From Gemmatimonadaceae bacterium (GTDB lineage: Bacteria > Gemmatimonadota > Gemmatimonadetes > Gemmatimonadales > Gemmatimonadaceae), in the NCBI GenBank assembly GCA_013816855.1, contig JACDDT010000001.1:1-64000 (forward strand): a stretch of 64,000 nucleotides of DNA. Reading direction: 5' to 3'. Position numbers and translations under genes: made by a program. Each line of letters opens with the position of its first letter. The stretch's first letter is position 1. Below are positions 39,820 through 48,929 of this stretch, in pieces. The notes under the pieces are model-generated. The model was given only the letters and a program-made list of their open reading frames with translations, was not told the DNA's origin and made no database searches.

Positions 39820-40653
39820 ATGAGCGTAGAGGCCGTCTCGGTTTTTCACGTCTCCGATTTGCACTTCGGGCGGCCGGCCGTCCCCGAGCAGATCGAGGCC
39901 ATCGAGGAGATTATCCAAGCCGAGCGCTTCGATGTCGTGGCAATCTCCGGCGACCACTCGCAGCGCGCGCGCGCGGGGGAGTTCCAGCGGGCGGCGGTAT
40001 TCATCCGCGACGCGGAGAAGGTGAGCAAGGTGATAACGATTCCCGGCAACCACGACGTGGCATGGTGGCGCGCGCCATTGGGATTCGGCAAGAAGGGAAA
40101 GGTCTACGAGTGGTATCGCCGCTTTATCACACCCGAGCTTGAGCCGGTGCTTAGCGTTCCGGGCGCTACTTTCGTGGGCATCAACACATCGCACGGGGTG
40201 ACGCGGCGCACTCTCACCTGGAACCTGCGCGACATCTCCATCATCGGCGATGTGAGGAAGGCCCAGCTAACCCGCGCGAAGGAAGCGTTCCAGAAGGGGC
40301 CGGTCACTGCAGCTCGCGTGATCGTGATGCATCACAATCCGGTGCGAGGTCAGCTTTCGGGACGACACGGGCTCAAGCACACGAAGAAGATTCTTGGGGC
40401 GTTCGCGGAGATGGGGGTGGATCTCATTCTATGCGGCCACGACCACCAGGAGTCCGTGCACTACATCGAGCACACCAAGAAAGGGACGGTGGTCTCGACA
40501 GCCGGAACCGTCTCGAACCGCTCGCGCGGCGGACGTCCGTCGTCGGTGAACATCATCTTCATCAAGCCGGAGACCATCGAAGTCGTAACGCGGATATGGG
40601 CACCCGACGCGCACACCTTCGTGAAGGGGCCGCATGAGGTCTTCAAGCGTTGA
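39820..40653 (+). CDS. Calcineurin-like metallophosphoesterase
   Basis: 'VFHVSDLHFGRP', 'AISGDHSQRA', 'IPGNHDVAWW', 'VMHHNPV', 'LILCGHDHQES'. Confidence 0.93.
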   Translation: MSVEAVSVFHVSDLHFGRPAVPEQIEAIEEIIQAERFDVVAISGDHSQRARAGEFQRAAVFIRDAEKVSKVITIPGNHDVAWWRAPLGFGKKGKVYEWYRRFITPELEPVLSVPGATFVGINTSHGVTRRTLTWNLRDISIIGDVRKAQLTRAKEAFQKGPVTAARVIVMHHNPVRGQLSGRHGLKHTKKILGAFAEMGVDLILCGHDHQESVHYIEHTKKGTVVSTAGTVSNRSRGGRPSSVNIIFIKPETIEVVTRIWAPDAHTFVKGPHEVFKR

Positions 40654-41336
40654 TGGCTCTCTTTGATTGGGGCCAGCTTGCTTTCGCTCTCGACGAAGAC
40701 CCGCCCCAAAACGCTCAAGAGCTCGAGCAGCGGCTGCGCGAGCTGGGGCTGGGCACGATGCATCGCGTGAAGCTCACTAGGAATCGCACGGTCGTCGTTA
40801 GTCACGGCCGCGGAGAGCTGCGCATTCACCACAGCTTTCTGACCGCGTCGGAAGACGTGTGGCGCGCCGTGATCGCCTTCGTGCACGCCCGCAGCAAAGT
40901 GAAACGATCGGAAGCGCGGCAGAAGATTCTTGCGTTTCCCATCCAGGCTCCCGACGTGCCGGTTCGCCGGCGTGCACCGGAAAAAACCGATCCGCGTGAC
41001 GAGCCGCTGGTCGAGGAGCTGAGGAAACTCCACGGCCTCTACAACCGCGATCAGTTTGGCGGCAAGCTCAAAGATGTTTCCATCCGCGTTTCCCGGCGCA
41101 TGAAATCGCGCCTGGGGCACTATACCAAGACCGATGAGTTCGGACCGGCGGAAATCGCGATCAGCCGCAGGCACGTCAAGCGCGACGGGTGGAACGAGGC
41201 GTCGCATACGCTACTCCACGAGATGGTTCATCAATGGCAGGATGAACAAGGGCTCGGCTTGAATCACGGCTCCCAGTTCCGCGCCAAGGCCCGCGCCATC
41301 GGTATCACCCCCGCGGCTTGTAGAGCCGTCGCTTAA
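40650..41336 (+). CDS. SprT-like zinc metalloprotease domain protein
   Basis: 'HTLLHEMVHQWQDEQGLGLNHGSQFRAKARAIGI' (HExxH); overlaps the upstream gene by 4 bp. Confidence 0.85.
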   Translation: MMALFDWGQLAFALDEDPPQNAQELEQRLRELGLGTMHRVKLTRNRTVVVSHGRGELRIHHSFLTASEDVWRAVIAFVHARSKVKRSEARQKILAFPIQAPDVPVRRRAPEKTDPRDEPLVEELRKLHGLYNRDQFGGKLKDVSIRVSRRMKSRLGHYTKTDEFGPAEIAISRRHVKRDGWNEASHTLLHEMVHQWQDEQGLGLNHGSQFRAKARAIGITPAACRAVA

Positions 41337-41380
41337 CAACTGATTTTGCCCGCCAGTACACGGCGCGGCTAACTTTCAGA

Positions 41381-42556
41381 ATGGCCACCGACTTCTACAA
41401 CATCGATTCCGCGCTATCCGAAGAGGAGCGCGCCGTCCGTGACAGCATCCGCCAATTCGTGGATGACAAAGTCATCCCCGTCATCGGCAAAGCATATATA
41501 GAAGGGAAGTTCCCGAAGGAGATCATTGCGCCGATGGCAGAACTCGGCGTCTTCGGGGCGAATTTGCCGGAAGAATACGGGTGCGCGGGGCTCAACAACG
41601 TCGCGTACGGCCTCATCATGCAGGAGCTCGAGCGCGGGGATTCGGGCGTTCGCTCGTTCGCTTCGGTTCAGGGCGCGTTGGTGATGTACCCGGTGTTCGC
41701 ATTCGGCTCTGAAGAGCAGAAGAAGGAATACCTGCCGAAAATGGCGCGCGGCGAAATTATCGGCTGTTTCGGTCTCACCGAGCCCGATTACGGCTCTGAT
41801 CCTTCGGGGATGATCACTACCGCGCGCGAGCAAGCCGACGGAAGCTGGCTTCTGAACGGCGCGAAGATGTGGATCACGAACGGGTCAACCGCCCAGGTTG
41901 CGATCGTTTGGGCAAAAACGGGCGAGGACAAATCACCCTCTTCGATTCGGGGATTCATCGTCCCCACGAATTCACCAGGCTTCACCGCCCGCGACCAGAA
42001 GGGAAAGCTTTCCCTTCGCGCTTCGGATACGAGCGAACTCGTGATGCAGGACGTCCGTCTTCCTGCCAACGCGATTCTCCCAAAGTCAGGGGGGCTGAAG
42101 AGTCCGCTCATGTGTCTCACCCAGGCGCGCTACGGAATAGCGTGGGGGGCGCTCGGGGCGGCTATAGGTTGCTACGAAGAAGCGGTGAGCTACGCCACGA
42201 ACCGGGTAATGTTCAAGAAGCCGATCGCATCGTTTCAGATTCAGCAGCAACGCCTCGCCGAGATGCTTACTGAGATCGTGAAGGCTCAGCTGCTGGTGCT
42301 GCATCTAGGTCGCCTCAAGGACGCGGGGACTTTTTCGCCGCAGCAGGTCTCCCTCGCCAAGCGCAATAACGTCAGCATCGCGACCGATATCGCGCGCGAA
42401 GCGCGTCGCCTGCTCGGCGCTAATGGAATTCTCGCCGAATACGCGTCGATGCGGCACATGGCGAACCTCGAGAGCGTCTACACCTATGAAGGGACTCACG
42501 ACATACACACTCTCATCCTTGGGCAGGCGATTACCGGTATTAACGCATTTGAATAG
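41381..42556 (+). CDS. Acyl-CoA dehydrogenase (glutaryl-CoA dehydrogenase-like)
   Basis: 'GCFGLTEPDYGSDPSGMITTA', 'YEGTHDIHTLILGQAITGINAF', 'ARYGIAWGALGAA'. Confidence 0.93.
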   Translation: MATDFYNIDSALSEEERAVRDSIRQFVDDKVIPVIGKAYIEGKFPKEIIAPMAELGVFGANLPEEYGCAGLNNVAYGLIMQELERGDSGVRSFASVQGALVMYPVFAFGSEEQKKEYLPKMARGEIIGCFGLTEPDYGSDPSGMITTAREQADGSWLLNGAKMWITNGSTAQVAIVWAKTGEDKSPSSIRGFIVPTNSPGFTARDQKGKLSLRASDTSELVMQDVRLPANAILPKSGGLKSPLMCLTQARYGIAWGALGAAIGCYEEAVSYATNRVMFKKPIASFQIQQQRLAEMLTEIVKAQLLVLHLGRLKDAGTFSPQQVSLAKRNNVSIATDIAREARRLLGANGILAEYASMRHMANLESVYTYEGTHDIHTLILGQAITGINAFE

Positions 42557-42647
42557 GCCATTCTGACGCTCCGCTGACGCTGGCCGCCGATGTTAGGCGC
42601 GCGGGTGATGCAGAGCGGAGCGGACGGAAGGTGATGGCTGGAAAAAG

Positions 42648-42681
42648 CAAAGAGGCCCGGGGAATATCCCGAGCCTCTTTG
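42648..42681. terminator. Bidirectional terminator hairpin between convergent genes
   Basis: CAAAGAGGC...GCCTCTTTG stem with inner CCGGGG/CCCGA pairing. Confidence 0.8.
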
Positions 42682-42698
42682 TCTGTTATGCCGCGGGT

Positions 42699-43481
42699 TC
42701 AGCGGCTATTCAATCGAGTCCACAGGACGAGCACTCCGCAGTAATTCGGACCCGCGGGGTAGTCGCTCGGCGCGTTGAGCGTGGCGTAGAACTCGATGCC
42801 GCGAAGCGAGCCGGGGGTGATGCTGTTCACATCGAACGCGTAATTGATCTTCACACCATCGAGATACACCTGCGCGTAACACCGCTTTCCACTCTCGGTG
42901 GAGCCGGCGACTACTGCGCCCGTCGCAAGGCGGTAGAACCAGACCTGCGGAATTGTGTGCAGGACGGTGGTCATGGCGTGCTCGCGCGCGGCGTACAGCT
43001 CATCGGGCGTCACGAAAAATCCGAAGCCCTTTGCTTTCCTCGAATTGAAGGCGGTGGTGTTGGCTACATCGAGAGAGCGCGCGGTATCGGGCGCGAGCAC
43101 TTTCACCTTCGCAAGGATGATCGGACTCGGCGAAAGCTGGAACTGTTGCGCGGTCGTCTCATCCGCCTCGAACGTCATGCGCATGATCTTGGGGACGAAC
43201 CCGAGCTGCCGGACGATCACTTCATACTCGCCGGGCGTGATGTGCTCCATCCGGAAGCGACCAGCGCTGTCAGTGTAGCTCCCGAGCCGAAGCACGGGGA
43301 TGGCGACTTCCGCGTGAGTCAATGGAATGTTGGACGAGTCAGAGTGTACGGAGCCTAGCAGCGTGGCCTGCGCGCCGGAATAAACGGGCGCTGCGGTGAG
43401 AAGCGCCCCGAGCGCGAATAATGCTTTGAAATGGCGAGTCACTAGCCCTACACGGTGCATGGCGGTGCTCCAGTCTGCCAC
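42699..43481 (-). CDS. Secreted CarboxypepD_reg-like/TonB-plug-like domain protein
   Basis: 'GSVHSDSSNIPLTHAEVAIPVLRLGSYTDSAGRFRMEHITPGEYEVIVRQLGFVPKIMRM' after a signal peptide. Confidence 0.75.
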   Translation of the reverse strand: MADWSTAMHRVGLVTRHFKALFALGALLTAAPVYSGAQATLLGSVHSDSSNIPLTHAEVAIPVLRLGSYTDSAGRFRMEHITPGEYEVIVRQLGFVPKIMRMTFEADETTAQQFQLSPSPIILAKVKVLAPDTARSLDVANTTAFNSRKAKGFGFFVTPDELYAAREHAMTTVLHTIPQVWFYRLATGAVVAGSTESGKRCYAQVYLDGVKINYAFDVNSITPGSLRGIEFYATLNAPSDYPAGPNYCGVLVLWTRLNSR

Positions 43482-43524
43482 TCTTTGAACATTACATGGA
43501 GGTTAAGATTTTGGCTATCTTCTA

Positions 43525-43540
43525 TGTGAAACTTTTCACA
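43525..43540. promoter_or_regulatory. CRP/FNR-family-like binding site upstream of etfB
   Basis: TGTGA-AACTTT-TCACA, perfect palindromic half-sites, 14 nt before the etfB GTG. Confidence 0.65.
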
Positions 43541-43554
43541 ATGGAGCTGGCTGC

Positions 43555-44307
43555 GTGAAAATCGCAGTGTGTATCAAACGCGTTCCCGATATGGATGTCC
43601 GTTTCAAGATCGGCGCTGACTCTGCGTCGGTAGATGAGACAGGGCTGAAATACGATCTCAATGACTTCGACGCGTGGGCGGTCGAGGCCGCGCTGCAGCT
43701 GCGCGAGAAGGCCGGCGCCGGCGAAGTCACTGTTGTCTCGCTCGGGCCCGATGCGGCCCAGGAGACTTTGCGCAAGGCGCTGAGCATGGGCGCGGATAAA
43801 GCCATTCATCTGAAGACCGAGAGGATTCCCTTCGACAGCTCGGTGATCGCGAAGGCCCTCGCCGACGAGCTTCGTGGCGGATCGTACGATTTGATTTTGT
43901 TCGGCAAGATGGCGCCCGATACCGCGAATGGCGTTACCGGTCCAATCGCGGCCGAGCTTCTTGGCGTCGCGTGCGTTACCGCGATCTCATCACTCGAAGT
44001 GAACGGTCAAACTGGAACTGCCAAGCGCGAGCTCGAGGGCGCGCAGGAATTCGTGGAGTTTAAGCTGCCCGCAGTCCTTACTGTCGATGAGGGACTCAAC
44101 ACCGCGCGCTATCCCACGCTCAAGGGAATCATGGCGGCAAAGAAGAAGCCGCTCGAGGTGAAGCCCGTGCAGCTCGGCGAATCAAAGGTCAACGTGAAGA
44201 AGATGGAGCTTCCCGCCGAGAGATCAGCCGGGAAAATTGTAGGAGAGGGCGCAGCTGCGGTCCCCGAGCTGGTGCGCCTCCTTCAAACGGAGGCGAAAGT
44301 CATCTAA
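43555..44307 (+). CDS. etfB: Electron transfer flavoprotein subunit beta
   Basis: 'KIAVCIKRVPDMDVRFKI', 'YDLNDFDAWAVEAALQLRE', 'LILFGKMAPDTANGVTGPIAAELLG'. Confidence 0.95.
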   Translation: MKIAVCIKRVPDMDVRFKIGADSASVDETGLKYDLNDFDAWAVEAALQLREKAGAGEVTVVSLGPDAAQETLRKALSMGADKAIHLKTERIPFDSSVIAKALADELRGGSYDLILFGKMAPDTANGVTGPIAAELLGVACVTAISSLEVNGQTGTAKRELEGAQEFVEFKLPAVLTVDEGLNTARYPTLKGIMAAKKKPLEVKPVQLGESKVNVKKMELPAERSAGKIVGEGAAAVPELVRLLQTEAKVI

Positions 44308-45296
44308 TGGCGAACGTTCTTGCTTTTGCGGAAACGCGCGACGGTGCGCCGAGGAAAGTTGCGCTGGAGGCGATAACGGCAGCGCGCATGCTCGCGGATG
44401 CGACTGGCGGAGGTGAGGTCCACGCGCTCATCCTCGGCGCGGCCGGAGTCTCAGAGAAGGCAAAGCAGCTGGGTGAGTACGGCGCGGACGTCGTTTACGT
44501 AGTCGAGCACGCCGCCCTCGCGAATTACAGCCCGGAAGTCGCCGCGGCTACGGCAGCCGACCGGGCGAAGCAGGGCGGATACCGCGCCGTCGTATTCAGC
44601 ACCTCGGCGCAAGGACGGGATCTCGCGCCGAGAGTGGCCGCCAAGCTCGATGCGGGCATCGTCACAGACGTGACGTCATTCAAAGTCGAGGGCGACGCGA
44701 TAACGGTCACGCATCCGATGAACATCGGCAAAGTCGGCGCGACGGTTTCCATTTCCGGCACGCCTGCGGTAATTGCAATGCGGCCGAACGTCATTGCGCC
44801 CGCGGCGAATGCAAAAGCCGGCAAAATCGAGTTGATTCAGCCAGCACTCGACCCGGCGCAGGCGCGAGTGACCGTCAAAGAGACGAAGCAGGGCGGGGGA
44901 GGAAAGCTCGATCTAGCCGAAGCGCCGATTGTCATCGCAGGCGGACGCGGACTCAAGGCGGCAGAGAACTTCAAGCTTGTTGAAGATCTCGCTGCGGCGT
45001 TCGGAAATGCGGCTGTCGGCGCTACGCGCGCAGTGACTGACGACGGCTGGCGTCCCCACAGCGACCAGATTGGGCAAACTGGGCGCCTCGTCAGTCCTGA
45101 CCTTTATATCGCCGTCGGAATTTCGGGAGCTGTGCAGCATCTCGCGGGAATGAGAACGTCGAAGACGATCGTCGCCATCAACAAGGACAAGGAAGCGCCG
45201 ATCTTCAAACTCGCCGATTACGGCATTGTCGGTGACGTGTTCGAGGTGATGCCGGCGCTCACCGAAGCAATCAAGGAAGCGAAGAAGGGTCATTGA
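44307..45296 (+). CDS. etfA: Electron transfer flavoprotein subunit alpha
   Basis: '[75 protein letters not shown]'. Confidence 0.96.
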   Translation: MANVLAFAETRDGAPRKVALEAITAARMLADATGGGEVHALILGAAGVSEKAKQLGEYGADVVYVVEHAALANYSPEVAAATAADRAKQGGYRAVVFSTSAQGRDLAPRVAAKLDAGIVTDVTSFKVEGDAITVTHPMNIGKVGATVSISGTPAVIAMRPNVIAPAANAKAGKIELIQPALDPAQARVTVKETKQGGGGKLDLAEAPIVIAGGRGLKAAENFKLVEDLAAAFGNAAVGATRAVTDDGWRPHSDQIGQTGRLVSPDLYIAVGISGAVQHLAGMRTSKTIVAINKDKEAPIFKLADYGIVGDVFEVMPALTEAIKEAKKGH

Positions 45297-46969
45297 TGGA
45301 CGGAGCTCGCGGCGGTGTCATTCTTCCCATCAAGCATCAGCCGCAGCTACCGGTTGATCGCCTTATCGTCACTGACGCTCCCGATCCGGAAGCAGTTCCC
45401 ATGGATGTGGTTTTTGTCGGCGGTGGGCCGGCTGGTCTAGCGGGTGCGATCGAGCTCGCGCGTCTCGTCAAAAACGACAACGAAGCGGGCGGAGATCTCG
45501 GCGACATTCAGATCGCGGTCCTCGAGAAAGCGGGCGCGCTTGGTGAAGCGTCGCTCTCGGGAGCGGTGATCAACCCCACCGCCATGCGAGAGCTTTTTCC
45601 GGATCTGGCGGAAAAAGACTTTCCGTTCAGAGCACCGGTTGCAAAGGAGCGCGTCTATTTTCTCACCGGAAATCGCAGCTTCCGCATCCCCACGCCGCCG
45701 ACGATGCAGAATCACGGGAACCACATCGCATCACTCTGCGAGGTGGTTCGCTGGCTTGGAGAAAGGGCCGAAGCACTCGGTGTGAACGTCTTCACAGGGT
45801 TTCCCGCTGCGTCGTTGCTCACTGAAGGGAATCGCGTCACCGGAATCCGTACTACGCCGTCCGGTCTCGGGCGCGACGGGAATCCGGGAAGCGGCTTCGC
45901 TCCGCCGACTGACATCACCGCCGGAATCACAGTCCTGACCGAGGGAACTCGCGGGGCGCTGACCCAGGCGTATCTCGACTGGCAAAAAATTTCCTCGGAG
46001 AACCCGCAAATCTTCGCGCTCGGCGTGAAAGAGATATGGGAAACGAAGACACCGCTCGATTCGATCATTCATACGCTTGGCTGGCCGGTACCGCGTAACG
46101 CGTTCGGCGGGAGCTTCATGTATCCGCTCACTCCAAATCTCGTGGCGGTCGGACTGGTCGTCGGGCTCGACTACAGGACGACGACGCTGGACGTGCACGA
46201 GATGCTTCAGCGCATGAAGACGCATCCGCTCTTCAGTAGATACCTCGTCGGTGGAGAGATGGTCGAGTGGGGCGCGAAGACGATTCCTGAAGGCGGCTAC
46301 TTCGCGTGGCCGCAGCGAAGGCACGGCGATGGCGTGATGATCGCGGGTGATTCAGCGGGATTCGTCGAGGTGGCGTCTCTCAAGGGCGTGCACTACGCGA
46401 TGCAGTCCGGAATCTTCGCCGCGCGCGCCGCTTTCGCCGCTCTCAAGAAAAAGGACACGAGCGCCGCCGCTCTCGCCGAGTATGACACGATGGTGGATGG
46501 CAGCTTCATTCGCGAAGATCTCTATCGCCGGCGCAACATGCGCCTTGCCTTTCAGAAGAGCGGTTTCTTTCTGGGCGGGATAAAAGCGACGCTGATGACA
46601 CTTACGAACGGTGCATTTCCGGGCGGCAAGATATTGTCCCACGCGGATGCGAGCGAGCCGAAAAACATTGCGACTGCCGACACGTTCGTTCCGGATGGAA
46701 GGCTGACATTCAGCAAGCTGGACGCGGTCTTTAAATCCGGAAATGCGACGCGCGATGACATTCCTTCACATCTCGTTGTTGGCCAGGATATCTCGGCCGA
46801 AGTCGCAGAGATGTACACGCATGTCTGCCCGGCCGGAGTTTACGAGAGAGACGGGGACCGCCTCGTCGTCAGCCCGGCGAACTGCGTGGACTGCAAGGCG
46901 ACGGACGTGCTCGGACCGCGCTGGACGCCGCGCGAGGGCGGAAGTGGGCCGAAGTACCGCTTGATGTAG
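45293..46969 (+). CDS. Electron transfer flavoprotein-ubiquinone oxidoreductase
   Basis: 'DVVFVGGGPAGLAGAIELARL', 'LEKAGALGEASLSGAVINPTAMREL', C-terminal ferredoxin-like Cys set 'HVCPAGVYERDGDRLVVSPANCVDCKATDVLGP'. Confidence 0.94.
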   Translation: MMDGARGGVILPIKHQPQLPVDRLIVTDAPDPEAVPMDVVFVGGGPAGLAGAIELARLVKNDNEAGGDLGDIQIAVLEKAGALGEASLSGAVINPTAMRELFPDLAEKDFPFRAPVAKERVYFLTGNRSFRIPTPPTMQNHGNHIASLCEVVRWLGERAEALGVNVFTGFPAASLLTEGNRVTGIRTTPSGLGRDGNPGSGFAPPTDITAGITVLTEGTRGALTQAYLDWQKISSENPQIFALGVKEIWETKTPLDSIIHTLGWPVPRNAFGGSFMYPLTPNLVAVGLVVGLDYRTTTLDVHEMLQRMKTHPLFSRYLVGGEMVEWGAKTIPEGGYFAWPQRRHGDGVMIAGDSAGFVEVASLKGVHYAMQSGIFAARAAFAALKKKDTSAAALAEYDTMVDGSFIREDLYRRRNMRLAFQKSGFFLGGIKATLMTLTNGAFPGGKILSHADASEPKNIATADTFVPDGRLTFSKLDAVFKSGNATRDDIPSHLVVGQDISAEVAEMYTHVCPAGVYERDGDRLVVSPANCVDCKATDVLGPRWTPREGGSGPKYRLM

Positions 46970-46995
46970 CGACTGCTTCGGAGCCCTACTGCGGA

Positions 46996-47676
46996 TCAGT
47001 GCGCGATGGTATAGATGTCGATCTTCTGCTTGATAGCCCCGTCCTCCCAAGGGACCGATTTCATCTCCACGACTTTGAACCCTGCCCCTTTGCACGCATA
47101 GAGAAACGCGGGCGTTGAGACCCGGCCTGGATCGGCGATCACCGCGTGCCCGTCGAACTGGAGCAGCTTGTCGAATACTCGCGGTAAAAGCCCCGCATAC
47201 TCCCGCTCGTAAAGGACATCGGAGGCGAGAATGAGATCGAACCTGCCGAGGTCCGCCGGTAGGTCGCGCCAGTTCACCATTCGGGTCGCGGCTTCGCGCC
47301 CGATGTTGCGGCAGGTATTCGCGCGGGTGAATTCGAGAGCGGGCTCGTAGTAATCCGTTGCGAGCACATCGAGTCCCGCCTTCATCGCCGCGGTGGTCAC
47401 TACCCCGATGCCGCAGCCGAGCTCGATCGTTCTCTTTGGACCACGCGCCACGTTCAGGGCCGCCGCCGCCAGCTCATTCGCGATGACGATCGACGAGGGC
47501 CATATCGCAGCCCAATAAGGCAGCCGCTCGTCACCGACAAAATCTTCTTCGGAGATGAGATCATCCGCGCTATCGGGCCGGAGCACCTTGAAAAATCCGG
47601 CCCCCACGCGAATTGTCTCGGTCACAACGCGGAAGCGGCGCTCGAGATCGGCAGTGAGCTCCTCGGCGCAGCTCAC
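46996..47676 (-). CDS. Class I SAM methyltransferase (METTL21/EEF2KMT-like family 16)
   Basis: 'ELGCGIGVVTTAAMKAGLDVLATDYYEPALEF', 'FDLILASDVLYEREYAGLLPRVFDKLL'. Confidence 0.85.
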   Translation of the reverse strand: MSCAEELTADLERRFRVVTETIRVGAGFFKVLRPDSADDLISEEDFVGDERLPYWAAIWPSSIVIANELAAAALNVARGPKRTIELGCGIGVVTTAAMKAGLDVLATDYYEPALEFTRANTCRNIGREAATRMVNWRDLPADLGRFDLILASDVLYEREYAGLLPRVFDKLLQFDGHAVIADPGRVSTPAFLYACKGAGFKVVEMKSVPWEDGAIKQKIDIYTIAH

Positions 47677-48923
47677 GCGAGTGTGAGTTGCTCGAGCTCG
47701 AACGGGTAGTCAGCCAGCGGGAGCGCGAACATTCTCGTCCCCGCAGCATACGACCTTTTTTCAGGGGGCACGACAAGCAAGGCATTCGCAGCGGCAAGCG
47801 ACGTGAGCGACGCGGAGCTTTGCGACCTGGTGAGGCGTGCACGGTAACTATCGCCTTCGCGCCGCACATTCGCGCGAAGGAAGTGGGTGAGCTCGGCTGC
47901 GATCGAGACGTCACTTTCGATATCGACGGGAAGCGGCCTTCTGAAAAGGCGGCTGTGGCCGATCATCTTCCGGATGGCCGGCCGCGCGAATAGCTCGAAC
48001 GTCACAACTGCGGAGACCGGATTTCCTGACAGTCCGATCCAGGGTACGCCGTGCAACTGGCCGAATGCGAGTGGAGCGCCGGGGCGAATGCGCACTTTCC
48101 AGAATTTCTGCTTTCCGCCGAGCGATGCAAACACGTCGCGGGTGAAGTCTGCGTCACCCACAGAGATTCCCGCGCTGGTGATAATGAGATCGCAACCGCT
48201 CGCTTGCTCGAGCTTTTCTCTGAGAGCTTCGCGCGTATCAGCGGCGATGCCGAGATCGACCGGGTCGCCGCCCGCATCGCGAACGAGCGCGGGGAGTGTG
48301 TAGCTGTTCGTCGAGACTATGCGCCGGCCGCTTTCCACTTCGGAGAATTTGTCGATAGTTACCAGCTCATCGCCGGAGCTGATAACGGCGACGCGTGGCC
48401 GCCGATACACGGATATCCGCGCCGCGCCGCCCGAAAGAAGCACTCCGATCAAAGTCGGGGTAACGACGGTGCCTTCACCGCCAAGCACGTCGCCTTGTCG
48501 AAAATCTTCGCCCGCCGGGCGGACATTCCGGCCTCCATCGCGGGCGTCCCTGATCGCAACGGTATGGGTCCCTCCATCTGTGTCCTCGATGCGGATGACG
48601 CTGTCGGCGCCTTCGGGTACCGGAGCGCCGGTCATGATGCGCATCGCTTCGCCGGCGCACAGCGAACGGGAAGGGAATTGTCCCGCCGCAATGCTCTCGA
48701 CGACGGGCAGTATAACCGCATTCGTAGCCGTCGCTCCGTTTACGTCCGTCGCCTGCACCGCGAATCCATCCATCGATGCGTTGTTCCACGGCGGGATCGT
48801 TACCGGCGCAATGACGTCCTCTGCTAAGACGCGGCCTGCACAGTCGACCGTATTGGCTTTTTCAGCGGGAAGCGGGCGAATGTCCTCGAGAATCCGTGCG
48901 CTCGCCTCGGACGGATTCAGCAC
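47673..48923 (-). CDS. moeA: Molybdopterin molybdenumtransferase
   Basis: 'PPWNNASMDGFAVQATDV', 'RIMTGAPVPEGADSVIRIEDT', 'IGLSGNPVSAVVTFELFARPAIRKM'. Confidence 0.95.
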   Translation of the reverse strand: MLNPSEASARILEDIRPLPAEKANTVDCAGRVLAEDVIAPVTIPPWNNASMDGFAVQATDVNGATATNAVILPVVESIAAGQFPSRSLCAGEAMRIMTGAPVPEGADSVIRIEDTDGGTHTVAIRDARDGGRNVRPAGEDFRQGDVLGGEGTVVTPTLIGVLLSGGAARISVYRRPRVAVISSGDELVTIDKFSEVESGRRIVSTNSYTLPALVRDAGGDPVDLGIAADTREALREKLEQASGCDLIITSAGISVGDADFTRDVFASLGGKQKFWKVRIRPGAPLAFGQLHGVPWIGLSGNPVSAVVTFELFARPAIRKMIGHSRLFRRPLPVDIESDVSIAAELTHFLRANVRREGDSYRARLTRSQSSASLTSLAAANALLVVPPEKRSYAAGTRMFALPLADYPFELEQLTLA

Positions 48924-48929
48924 TGTGAG

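Noticed and set aside
39124-40194. N-terminal extension of the cstA ORF (about 350 aa)
   Set aside because: Antisense to the lipoprotein and phosphoesterase genes; CstA homology begins near MPTTMKLRN.
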